From Acanthamoeba sp. SK_2022b (taxonomy: Eukaryota; Discosea; Longamoebia; Acanthamoebidae), in the NCBI GenBank assembly GCA_027943245.1, contig JANDJZ010000002.1:27698-91697 (forward strand): a stretch of DNA of 64,000 bases, read 5' to 3'. Positions 24,215-33,437 of the stretch are shown in pieces (position 1 is the first letter of the stretch; every line of letters begins with the position of its first letter). The notes beneath the pieces are model-generated. The model made no database searches and was not told the origin of the DNA. It saw only the letters and a list, made by a program, of their open reading frames with translations. Position numbers and translations under genes: made by a program.

Positions 24215-25845
24215 ATGGATGCGCCAGCAGGGAACAGTATGGGCGAGGAGGTGGAGATACCCATTGAAGTGAAGGAACACAAAGGCAAGACGAAGAAGGC
24301 AAAGACGAAGACAAAGGCAGCCAAGCAGAGCGGGGAGCCGGGGGCTGCAGCGCTTGCCGGCGGCGAAGTGGAAGTGCCAATTGAGGTGAAGAAGGCCAAG
24401 TCGAGCAGCGGCAGCAGCATAGAAATGAAGGAGAGGAAAGAGGAACACGATCACCAAGTGGGCGAACAGGAGAAAGAAAGGGAAATGGACGGACACGAGC
24501 AGCCACACAAGGACGAGGCGCACGAGAGGGAGAAGGACGAAGTGCCCGAAGCCAAGAGGAAGCTGATCGAGGAGAAGGTCAGGTCGCTCCACAGCAGCTC
24601 ACAGGCCATGGGCATCGCCATCAAGAAGGCCATACGCTTCACAGTACCAGCGCCCTGGGTTTCGTTCGTCTACATGGCACACGCGCACTCACGCACACCA
24701 CCGCACGCATACCAGGTGGCCAGCGCGAGCATGTTTGGTCCCGAAGACGAGATCGAGGAAGAATACTACACTGACCACGTCGTGTACCACACCAGGTAAC
24801 CTCTTGCACATCTGATTCTGATGCCACCCACATACCTGCTGATCTCCGTGCTGTGTGGTTGCGTGAGGCGTCTCGTGAGCGCAGCAGTAAAGCCCTGTCT
24901 GCGCACATTGTGATAACGGACCACAGTCCGCTGATCTTCCACCGCATCCGCTCCCTGGCAAACGTGGCCCCACAGGAATACCTTGTACGTGCTCGATCCC
25001 AGGCATGTCGCTACTGGATGATCACACATGCCTCATCGCGGCGTGCAGGATGCCTGGCTCAACACGCCGCTCGACGACAGCAAGCTATTCAAGAAGGCGG
25101 CCAGTGGCAAGAGTGCGCCATTTCCACCGTCAGCGGCGGTGTTGGGTGTAGTTGTCTGATTGGTTGTCCGCGCTCAGGTGGCAGCCTGTTCCTCTTCTCG
25201 GGCGACGCGCGGTTCATCATAAAGACCCTGCCGTCCAAGGAGGGCAAGACGCTCATCCATATGCTGCCGGCCTACTACCAGGTACGCTTATCCACCACTC
25301 TCCCCAATTATACCTCTTGGAACTTACACTGTCGCGCATGTGTATCTTTGCCGCACGCTGCAGCACCTTGTGGATAACCCACAGTCGCTGCTGTGTCGTC
25401 TGTTGGGCTATTACGCCATAGAGGGTGCCCGGCTGCCTTACCATTATTTATTCATTTATCGTGTTAAATGTTGTTAAAAATTGTTGTTGTGTTGTTGTTA
25501 TTATTATAATTTTTATGTTTGCCTGTTTTTGTTTTTATGTTTTAATTGTTTTTATTTTATTTTTATTTTTTGCCACAGTGGGCGGACACACGCACTATCT
25601 GGTGATGCAGCGAAACATATTCTGGAACGCGCCGCCATTCTCCGAGATCTATGATCTCAAGGTACCTCACGTCGATACACGCATCATAACTGCGATTACT
25701 GATCTCACTCGTGGCGCCGTTCGTTCGTCTCTTTACAAAGGGTTCCACAAGAGGCAGGAAGTCCACCGAAGTGGAAAAGAAGAGGTTTGCACAAGTGCGC
25801 GCAGTGTACAACTCAGGCCAACGCTCACTCACTCTCTTTCTCTCC

Positions 25846-25901
<56 letters not shown>

Positions 25902-26857
25902 GGCGGCAATAAGTGCGTGTTGAAGGATTTGGACTTTATCGAAGTGAAGCGCAGGATATCTCTGCCGCCAGCGATAAAGGAGAAGCTCATCGAAGCGATC
26001 AAGAGCGATAGCGAGGTACCGCATGGCCGCAGCTCCGCGCGCGCTACCCTGCTTAAGAGGGCTATGGCAACTCAATCGGCGCGTCTCTTTGGCACGGCAG
26101 TTCCTGGTCCCATCCAACCTGATCGACTACAGCCTCCTCGTCGGAATCTACAAGAAGCCGCGAGAAGGGGACGACCTGGACTGCGAGAAGGATAGGAAGG
26201 GGAAAGGGAAGGGGAAGAAGAAGAAGCACGGCCATCACCACCACGGCAAGGAAGGCGAAGAGGATGAGGTCTTCATGTGGAAGGGCGCCGTGGAGTCCGA
26301 TGACGGAAGCGAGGTACCAACACCGCTGCGTATACAGTGAGAGGGCGCCACTCTCACGGCTGCGCGGTGGGAACCATAGGTGTACTACATGGGCATCATC
26401 GACTTCCTTTCGCCCTATGCCACCAAGAAGAAGATGGCACACCTGTTTAAGCGCGGCGTGCTGCTCAACGAAGCGGTACATGCTCGCCCCCCCCCCACTA
26501 TTTCTTCACTGTCTTTATCCATCACAGTCCTCACTCCCTCTGCATTAATTGCGCGCTTTGCACGCCCTATGCTGTCTTAGGCCGCTCTATCCAGCGTGCC
26601 GGCCGATTACTACTCGTCTCGCTTCCTCAACCTTATCACCACCACCATATTGGCCTGAACAAGAACATTGGCGTTGCATTGTTTTCGTGTCCATTGCATA
26701 ACGCGCGCTCTCTTCTATCGTTTCTTTGTCTTCGAGAAGAGCTTGCGCGCTGAGGCTCACCCGCTGTTCTGGTGTGTTGCAGGCAACGCTGTCTCTGGTC
26801 CCGGCCGACTTCTACGCTGCACGCTACCAGCAGTTCCTGGCCTTGTGCCTTGCGTGA
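24215..26857 (+). CDS. Phosphatidylinositol phosphate kinase (PIP4K/PIP5K family)
   Basis: Makes phosphatidylinositol bisphosphate from a monophosphate at membranes. The N-terminus is charged, with two related segments (EVEIPIEVKEHKGK and EVEVPIEVKKAKSS) ahead of a Glu/Lys/His-rich stretch. The lipid kinase domain spans about ten exons: FTVPAPW, ITDHSPLIFHRIRSL, GGSLFLFSGDARFIIKTLPS with the ATP lysine, GKTLIHMLPAYYQ, VMQRNIF, EIYDLKGSTRGRKSTEVEKK, VLKDLDF, LIDYSLLVGIYKKP and VYYMGIIDFLSPYATKKKM. An acidic/His insertion (KKKKHGHHHHGKEGEEDE) lies between the last two motifs. Start ATG 24215. Two candidate last exons follow LLNEA: 26581-26658 and 26783-26857. AATAAA at 26873-26878. Type I versus II is not decidable because the specificity loop spans splice sites. 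Confidence 0.88.
25850..25899. repeat. (CA)n microsatellite directly before a splice acceptor
   Basis: About 24 CA units end at the acceptor CACAG of the PIP kinase exon beginning GGGCGGCAAT near 25900, so the repeat takes the place of a normal polypyrimidine tract. Confidence 0.9.
26581..26658 (+). other. Candidate alternative last exon A of the PIP kinase
   Basis: Starts after the acceptor GTCTTAG, in frame with the preceding exon, and encodes AALSSVPADYYSSRFLNLI followed by six residues and TGA. It is clearly related to exon B at 26783. No AATAAA follows before exon B. Confidence 0.65.
26783..26857 (+). other. Candidate alternative last exon B of the PIP kinase
   Basis: Starts after the acceptor GTTGCAG, same phase as exon A, and encodes ATLSLVPADFYAARYQQFL followed by five residues and TGA. 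AATAAA lies 16 bases after the stop. Confidence 0.7.
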
Positions 26858-26872
26858 AGTTTAACCGCCTCG

Positions 26873-26878
26873 AATAAA
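26873..26878 (+). terminator. AATAAA polyadenylation signal of the PIP kinase gene
   Basis: Canonical hexamer 16 bases after the exon B stop codon. Confidence 0.6.
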
Positions 26879-27201
26879 AATCCGCAAGAGATGGAGATTG
26901 CTTTGTCATCTGGAAGGAGGGGTTTATAATCGTGATGTGCTGGAGGGAGATAATTATTACAAACGTCGGATCTTCCTCTTCTCTCGAGGGTGATGAGATC
27001 ATGTGCAGAGCAAAAGAGACAGAGAAAGAAGGATAGAGGGGGGGGGGGAAGTAGAGGACGAGGGTAGAAGAAGGGAAGACAAAACAGGTGTGGGTGCGGG
27101 GAACGGGAGCCTTTCGCCCCCGCCTTGATCGCCTCCTCTCGCCATCTTCTTCGCCCCTCCTTCGAGCGGATGTTCGGTTCGATCAGAGTTCCTCCATCGA
27201 T
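26879..27201. other. Intergenic region between converging genes
   Basis: 3' flanks of the PIP kinase and Rab32-like genes. Contains a G homopolymer near 27041-27050. No gene recognised. Confidence 0.4.
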
Positions 27202-28129
27202 TTAACCGCAGCAGCCGCCGGAACCGGCCTTCTTGGGTTCTGGTCCGCCGGGGCCGACCTTCACAATGTTCTCATCCTTCTTCTGAAGCTGATTCTGTCT
27301 GTTGATGTCGTTCTCGAGGATTTTGCTGACCAGGAACTTCACCGCCTTGTCGATGTTGATGTTTTCCTTGGCCGACGTCTCCTCCCATCCGGCAAAGCCA
27401 TGCTCCTCGCAGTACTTATCCATCTGGGCTGCATTTCGCGCAAAACCTTCCTTGGCCAAGTCGCACTACAAGAAGAACAGCATCATCAGGGTTTGTCTTG
27501 TCGGGGGGATTACCGGGGGGGGGGGGATGACATACCTTGTTGGCAAGGAGAACAACGGGAATTGGCCTGTCATCGGGGGGCAGCGTGACCTTGTTGTCGA
27601 TGTCATTCTTCCACTTTTGCACGGCCTCGAAGGTGTTGACTCTCGTGACATCAAACACAACAAAAGCACCGACAGCCTCCTTGTAGTACACTCGAGTCAT
27701 GTTGCCAAAGCGCTCCTGGTGGACATAGGAACAAGAATGAGCAAAGTCGCGCACAGGGGACAGCCCACACAACAAAATGGGCTCGAATCTCGTGAGTGAC
27801 AGAGGCTGTACCTGGCCAGCGATATCCCAAAGCTGGAGGCGCACGATCGTCTTGGGGTCCCAGTTGATCACCTTGAGGGCGAAGTCCACTCCAATCGTGG
27901 ACTTGTAGTGCATCGAGAAGATGTTGTGGACATAACGCTTGATGATCGAGGTTTTACCGGTGCCAATGTCGCCTGCCGAGGGTACGAGGTGAGAAGGAAG
28001 GGACATAAATTGCCAGGGATCAATGCAAATGTAAGGGATGAGAATTAATGCTAGGCAGCGAAACAACGCACCGACAACCAGCACTTTGTAAAGGTACTCT
28101 GTCACTCCGTCTTCCTGCTCCGCTGCCAT
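27202..28129 (-). CDS. RAB32: Rab32-type small GTPase
   Basis: Membrane-traffic GTPase. All guanine-nucleotide motifs are present across four exons: P-loop VVGDIGTGKTS, switch I STIGVDFALKV, switch II WDIAGQERFGNMTRVYYKEA, NKCDLAKEG and ETSAKENINIDKA. The Ile in WDIAGQ, where most Rabs have Thr, marks the Rab32/38/RTW group, whose members act at lysosome-related and mitochondria-associated membranes. The C-terminus GSGGCCG carries a CCX double-cysteine signal for geranylgeranylation. Start ATG at about 28129 (MAAEQEDGVTEYLYKVLVVG), stop TAA at 27202-27204. One intron near 27520-27530 contains a G/C homopolymer. Confidence 0.94.
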
Positions 28130-28487
28130 CTTGGTTAGAGGTTACTTGGCTTTCTTGCTCTATCGATTCTCTATCTTGGCCTTCTTATGCGCGATCGAGA
28201 CAGCGAAGTCGCAGCGGGAAAGGGCAACCACGAAGGAGGAGCGACAGAGGGAAGCTCCTTCCCGCTTCTTTGCCAACCGGTCAGCGGTGCGAATTTTCGG
28301 AGCGCCTGCACCGGCCACGTCAGCCAAGTTTCAGGGTTTGTCCGGATAATGCCAGATGCCACATTTCCTTGTCCGGATTTTAGTCGGATTGCGCTGCCCA
28401 ATATGTTCGTCACGTAAACGGAACAAAGAAACCGTGAGAAATGATAATAAATAGTGCCCGAACTTGGCTTTGCGGTCCGACGGATCA

Positions 28488-30788
28488 TCAGTAGTCCTTG
28501 AAGGACATGTTGGGCATTCCCCAGGAGGGAAACGAGGTGGCGTCGGCGTAGACCAAGTGGAGCCGCCCGATCTGGGTCTCCATTTCCTTCTCGGTCGCTT
28601 CCCTCTGCTTGGCCAGCTCTGCGCAAAACAACGCGTTAGGACCCCTCTTGGGCGTGATTCGTCAAAGCGAAGAAAGAACGTTACCCGGATCAAAGTAGGG
28701 GTCGACGGCCGCGGACAAAGTGTCATCAAGGAACGACACAACAGCATGGTCCAACCTGCTTCCCGTGTTCTTCATATCGGGACCACAGTTCACCTGAACG
28801 GTGGGAGCACGCCAGGTAAGGGAAACGCGTGCTACCCTGGTCTAGACGAGACGACCACGAACCTCCAAAATGATCGGGTTGAGATTCTCATCGACCAAGA
28901 AATCGAAGCCGAACAGCTCGAAGCAGTTGGGGAGAGGCATGAACGCGCTGAATTCGCCTACAAACAGCACGGGCTCAATCGTTAGACGGCTCCCTTCCGC
29001 AAGGGTGAGATGAGTCTGTGTACCTCTGAAGGCCGCAAATGTCTCCTTGACATTCACCTTGACTCGTTCCCAGATGGCCTTCACCGCCTGGTGGTGGCGA
29101 TGTACGAGTTAGGATCAGATGTGACGACATAAAGATAAGACGTGAGAGAGAGAGAGAGAGAGAGAGTACCTCTTCGCCCAACTCCTTTGTAAGCTCACTA
29201 AGTAACCGGACGGTTGCGTCCTCGTCAAAGCCCGGGTGATCCCTCTGCAGGCACGAGTTGGTAATGTGTCCATACAGGGAGAGCTCAGGCATTTCTTCTT
29301 CCTCGGCCTTCCTGCGCTCCCTTTGATTCTTTTTCCTGTTGGCCCGCTTTCTCGCGTTCTTTTGGGCCTTGGTCAGGCCTGTGATCGTCGTCATCGCTGC
29401 CATCAGCGTCAAGCAAGCACACCTGAGAGAATTCACAGTTCAATTACCTTCTTCTTTGGGATCGGCTTCTTTGACAGCCTCCGTAGGCTCGGCGGCTTGC
29501 GCTTCCGGCTCCTTTGGCTTCTCAGGAATGACGTACTCATCCATGGCGATCAACGCAATCACGTCCTCATGCACATATACCTTGAGCCTGCGGGCGCAAC
29601 GAAAACCATAGTTCGTTCACTCGAGCTTCTAACCCGGCTGCGCACTGTGCGTGTGTTGCGCAGGATGCAGCACGCACCTGCCCACGGCGAGAACGTGCAC
29701 TCGGAGGTGGAACTTCTTTTTGTTGACGAGAAGAGGCTTCTCGACGTACTTCTGCAACACCCACTCGACCTGGTTTCGAAGCGAGCACGGGCGTGAGTTG
29801 TGGGTCAATTTGCTGCGATCAGTGCGCGAGACGTACCAGGTCCTTGTCCTTGAGCACTGTCTCCTTGAGCTTCTTAAGGCTGTTGAGGATGATGATGCCC
29901 GCGGCCTTGTCGCCCAAGGAAGGCTTGAGAATCCACAGGCCCGTTTTGCCGGCTGTGGGCCACCATTAACAATGAGTAAGGTCTGGCAAAGGGAGAGTGA
30001 GAGAAGAGGCAGGGAGCACGCACTCCTCTCCTTCTCCTCTTCGAAGGCTTCTCTGGCGTCAACCAAGCACCAGTCTACTTGCTCCGGATTGATGTCCAGG
30101 ATGACGGTCTTGGGCACGCACGGCACCTGTGACCCACCCACCTCCATCAACGTGGGCTCACCGAGCGCCCAAATGGGGGCAAAGCGGCTTACCAGGGGAG
30201 AAGTAGGTCTCTTGCTGCAGTATTTCTTGAGATAGAATGCGAGCTGTGCCTTACGCGTGAGGCCTGGGCAAGAGAGTCAGGCCAAGAGGGAAGCTTGTGC
30301 TGCTGGCAGGAGCACGCACCCTTGCGAAAGCAGTAAAAGTTTGCCATGAGGCGGCCCTTCAGGACGCGGTCCCAGTCGATGTTCTCATAGACGTCCCATT
30401 GCACGTCCAACGACGCAGCAGACGCTGACTCCACAATATGCCAGTCCTTGCTGCACGGCGGTTTGGTAAAATAAAAAGGTGAATAAAATGAAGAGAGATG
30501 GTGAATAAATCAAGAGTAGAGCTATGGCTGCTGTACTCAAGTCCAGAAATTGTTCTTTCTCAATCCATGTAAGAAATATAAAAATCTCGGAACAAGAAAT
30601 TAATCTTTCCAGATGTAAGAAATTGAATGGGAGAAGACGCACCGTTTCTGGAAGGCGAGCATGAGCCTTTGGTGTACGTACGACGATGGCTCGTTTATGT
30701 ACACCGCCCGCTGCACCGGTACCTCAGCTTCCGTTCCACTTTCGTTACCCTCGTTCACAACGACGCTCTTCATGTCTGAACTCTCCAT
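28488..30788 (-). CDS. Tubulin-tyrosine-ligase-like (TTL) enzyme
   Basis: ATP-grasp ligase family that adds amino acids to tubulin or other proteins. Many small exons join as: MESSDMKSVVVNEGNESG, VQRAVYINEPSSYVHQRLM, WDVYENIDWDRVLKGRLMAN, AQLAFYLKKYCSKRP, PKTVILDINPEQVDWCLVD, GLWILKPSLGDKAAGIIIL (ATP-binding Lys-Pro-Ser), VEWVLQKYVEKPLLVNKKKF, HLRVHVLAVG, KVYVHEDVIALIA, HITNSCLQRDHPGFDED, FELFGFDFLVDENLNPIILE (metal and catalytic acidic residues), GPDMKNTGSRLDHAVVSFLD and the end PNMSFKDY with TGA 28488-28490. A Glu/Ala/Pro-rich insertion plus a Lys/Arg-rich stretch (RANRKKNQRERRKAEEEE) sits between the central and C-terminal parts. Closest by look to plain TTL rather than polyglutamylases, which I cannot prove. 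Confidence 0.85.
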
Positions 30789-31078
30789 CTTCTGCAAAAC
30801 ACCAGCGATAATCCTAACGATGCTCGGAGGCAAGTTGCTCAAGTCGATGAATCAAGTTGAGTTGCTGTTTTTGTTTTTTAACAACAAATACTTGTGGACC
30901 TTCTAAAACTGAATTCGTAAACGTTTCCTTGCTTGGTCTGTTGCATAACAACGATGAACTCCGCCACCAAGAGGTGCTATACAATGTAAGGTTTATGATG
31001 AAGCGGTATGTCCAGTACAGTAGAACTGATGGCGTCAGGCGAGATGCATTGGGAGAGAGACGAGTTAAGTACGGGCAG
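30789..31078. other. Intergenic region upstream of the TTL-like gene
   Basis: AT-richer 5' flank of the TTL-like gene. No gene recognised. Confidence 0.4.
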
Positions 31079-31315
31079 TTAGTGTTCATACCAGCCAGGG
31101 TGGGTACCCCAGGTCGAGAAAAAGATGAGCAGAGGGAAGAAGATGAGGAAGAGGAAGAAAGACGCGAAGCCCAGGGCTCGGGCGGTCGGCGAGGGCGACC
31201 TCAGGAAGCAGCACCCACACATCCACGGGAACCAGCAAAAGAAGCCCAGGATAAACCTGTTCTCACCACAACATGGACCGCTGATGAGTAACAACTGCTT
31301 GAGAACGAGAGACAT
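31079..31315 (-). CDS. Possible small Cys-rich membrane protein
   Basis: An uninterrupted 78-codon frame begins MSLVLKQLLLISGPCCGE and contains FILGFFCWFPWMCGCCFL, a polar turn SPSPTARALG and a second hydrophobic run FASFFLFLIFFPLLIFF. The pattern of two hydrophobic stretches joined by a short Ser/Ala-Arg loop resembles small two-pass membrane proteins, but the opposite strand is also open with a very basic frame, so this may be chance. It could also be a last exon of a longer gene. No splice or promoter support. Confidence 0.28.
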   Translation of the reverse strand: MSLVLKQLLLISGPCCGENRFILGFFCWFPWMCGCCFLRSPSPTARALGFASFFLFLIFFPLLIFFSTWGTHPGWYEH

Positions 31316-31476
31316 GTGTAGAGGGCAGAGAGCGTAGAGAAGGCGAGAGTGCAGAGGTCACTACGAGAGCGTATGTACAACTTATTTATTAGGCGGATGC
31401 ACAAATTTGCTATCAAATTTGCTGCCCTGCGCAGCCTTCGTTGAGGCTGACCGGCATCCCCTGATGGACCCCTTCT

Positions 31477-31815
31477 TCATGCTTGTGCGGTCATAAGCTG
31501 ACCGAAACAGAAGATAAACATAGAGGTGACCATGAGGAAGAAGAGCATGTACAGCACTACAGCGGGCACCACGTCCTCCTCGCCCCTTCGGAAGTAGTGT
31601 CCGGATCCCTCCCACGGATCGCGCCAGAATGACCGTCCTGCACCAGAATGAGCGTCCATCGTCAACATCACTCCCCACCACCACCACCAGCAGCGTATAG
31701 GGTGGGTACCTTCGCCGTCTACAAAGTGGTAGGCCCGAACTTCCTCACGCGGGTAGCTCGCCTGGTGGTACGACTGGTGCCCCATGGGCGCGGTCTCGAC
31801 ATAGGTGGTAGACAT
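31477..31815 (-). CDS. Small single-pass membrane protein, unknown function
   Basis: Two exons give about 88 residues. Exon 1 (ATG 31815) encodes MSTTYVETAPMGHQSYHQAS, then YPREEVRAYHFVDGEG; the intron of about 80 bases ends at a GTGCAG acceptor near 31640 and exon 2 continues SFWRDPWEGSGHYFRRGEED, then the membrane helix VVLYMLFFLMVTSMFIFCFG and QLMTAQA. TGA at 31477-31479. The layout, a short hydrophilic N-terminus with one C-terminal helix, recalls accessory subunits of mitochondrial complexes or ER tail-anchored proteins. I do not recognise the family. Confidence 0.55.
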   Translation of the reverse strand: MSTTYVETAPMGHQSYHQASYPREEVRAYHFVDGEGTHPIRCWWWWWGVMLTMDAHSGAGRSFWRDPWEGSGHYFRRGEEDVVPAVVLYMLFFLMVTSMFIFCFGQLMTAQA

Positions 31816-32242
31816 TGGGGTGAGTAGGTGTGAATAATGGCAATTGGAGTGCTCTCTTCAAGTAGCGCCTGACCCAAGTGGAGGCCCAATCAGAATCAGT
31901 GCCCGTCGGATCGAGACTGGTGGGTTCCATCGGTTTTCTTCATGAGTTCGCCCTAATCTCGGCACGTCCTTGGCGATCCGCAGTCGGCCACCGGCAACCC
32001 GCGTGCTCTGCGTCGCACGAACGTTCCTGCCCTTGCTCACGGCAGCAGTGCACCTTCCCTTCTTGGCCGAAGCACTCGCGGGCCACGGTGCTGGACCTAC
32101 CCCACACGATAAATTTAAACTTATTAAAATAGCACATGAGTTCTCCACGAACTCGCAGGCTTTGACGTCCATAGCGTCTACGAGTTCTGCCACCGCGACC
32201 TCCCGCTAACGTAAGTTCACAAAAATAAATAAGTATCATAAA
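31816..32242. other. Intergenic region with a weak open frame
   Basis: On the minus strand a 111-codon frame (about 32193-31858) starts MAELVDAMDVKACEFVE and becomes basic; I could not link it to a family. Otherwise nothing recognised. The right edge runs into the perfect inverted repeat. Confidence 0.35.
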
Positions 32243-32404
32243 AACCTTTTCTTTGTTCCCATCTCTTTTCTTTTTATTTGCAAGTCATTCACAGAGATGC
32301 AAAAGGTACCGGCATCGCATGTCCCCATGAGATTGCAATTCCTTTTGCATCTCTGTGAATGACTTGCAAATAAAAAGAAAAGAGATGGGAACAAAGAAAA
32401 GGTT
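32243..32404. repeat. Perfect 64-bp inverted repeat with 34-base spacer
   Basis: Left arm 32243-32306 and right arm 32341-32404 are exact reverse complements over all 64 bases; the spacer is 32307-32340. The arms are AT-rich, unlike surrounding exons. Transcribed, it would give a very stable hairpin. It lies between the small membrane protein gene and the CGFS glutaredoxin, about 110 bases before the glutaredoxin ATG. Confidence 0.97.
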
Positions 32405-32511
32405 AACGGCCGCACGGACTGGATTAGAATTGCGCAATTTGTTAGATTACCAGCAACGACGATGATGAACCTAACCGTGCCTGCCTCTTTCAGGCCGCTT
32501 CCTCCCTCAGT

Positions 32512-33284
32512 ATGCGCAGTGCCATGCGCTCGTCGCAGCGTCGCCTCTTCTCGACCGCAGTGGGTCGCTCTCGCTCGGTGGTGGCCCCCCGCGTGGCCTG
32601 CCTTTCGCTCCGTGCCGTGTCTTCGCCCTGCTCCTACGCTCCACTTGCTCCTCGCGCGCAGCAGCGGTGGTACGCCACTGAGGACAACAAGGAAGCCAGC
32701 AGCGAGGCCTCCACGGAGGACTCCGTGCAGGAGGCCATCAAGAAGGTTCGCTTTTCTCCCGTCCACTTGACTGTTTGGCGCCTCCCTGCTCTGCCCTCAC
32801 CTCTTTGCGGCACCAGGTGGTCGCAGAGTACCCGTGCGTCGTCTTCATGAAGGGAACCCCCGATGCGCCCCAGTGCGGCTTCTCCAATGCCACCGTCAAG
32901 GCTCTCAACACCGTGGGTACGACCATCTATCCCCTCTCTACGCTACTTGCGACCTTGCCCCTTGTGATAGCCTGAACGCTGGCCTTCTTTTAACTCAATT
33001 GAGCAGGTGCCAACTACGAGGCGTTTGATGTCCTGCAGAGCGCCGAGCTGAGGGAGGGCATCAAGAAGTTTACGTGCGTGCCTCCCCGCCAGAGCCACCT
33101 CTACCTGGTGACACTTGTTCACGGTGCGCGTGTTTGTGTGGCACACAGTGACTGGCCCACGATCCCGCAAGTCTTCATCGGCGGCGAGTTCGTCGGTGGA
33201 TGCGACATCACCCTCCAGCACCTCCGTTCGGGAGAGCTGACCAACCTTCTCGAGAAGGCCAAGGCCTTGAAGACCCAGCAATGA
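32512..33284 (+). CDS. GLRX5: Mitochondrial monothiol glutaredoxin (CGFS type)
   Basis: Iron-sulfur cluster carrier of the mitochondrial ISC pathway. Four exons. The N-terminus [20 protein letters not shown] continues Arg/Ser/Ala-rich to [10 protein letters not shown], a clear presequence. The fold follows: EAIKK joined to [19 protein letters not shown], the active site CGFS at 32874-32885, [20 protein letters not shown], then [30 protein letters not shown] and the end KALKTQQ. The lysine in FMKGTP, WPTIPQ and GGCD are the glutathione and cluster binding signatures. Start ATG 32512; TGA 33282-33284. AATAAA at 33321-33326. Confidence 0.95.
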
Positions 33285-33320
33285 ACGTGACGCAACCTTG
33301 TCTCACCGAGGAAATGGGCA

Positions 33321-33326
33321 AATAAA
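33321..33326 (+). terminator. AATAAA polyadenylation signal of GLRX5-like gene
   Basis: Canonical hexamer 37 bases after the glutaredoxin stop codon. Confidence 0.6.
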
Positions 33327-33437
33327 GAGAAAATGGTTGAAGAAAATAAAGGAATGCAAGATCCCCAATTCATACGTGCCTGCGCCCAACTGCCACCAAC
33401 GCGAGAACACAGAGGCCCAGGAGCACACGCCCGAGCA

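Noticed and set aside
31858..32199. Minus-strand start like MAELVDA, which often marks mistranslated tRNA or rRNA genes
   Set aside because: I looked for a tRNA cloverleaf but found no T-loop or matching acceptor stem within range.
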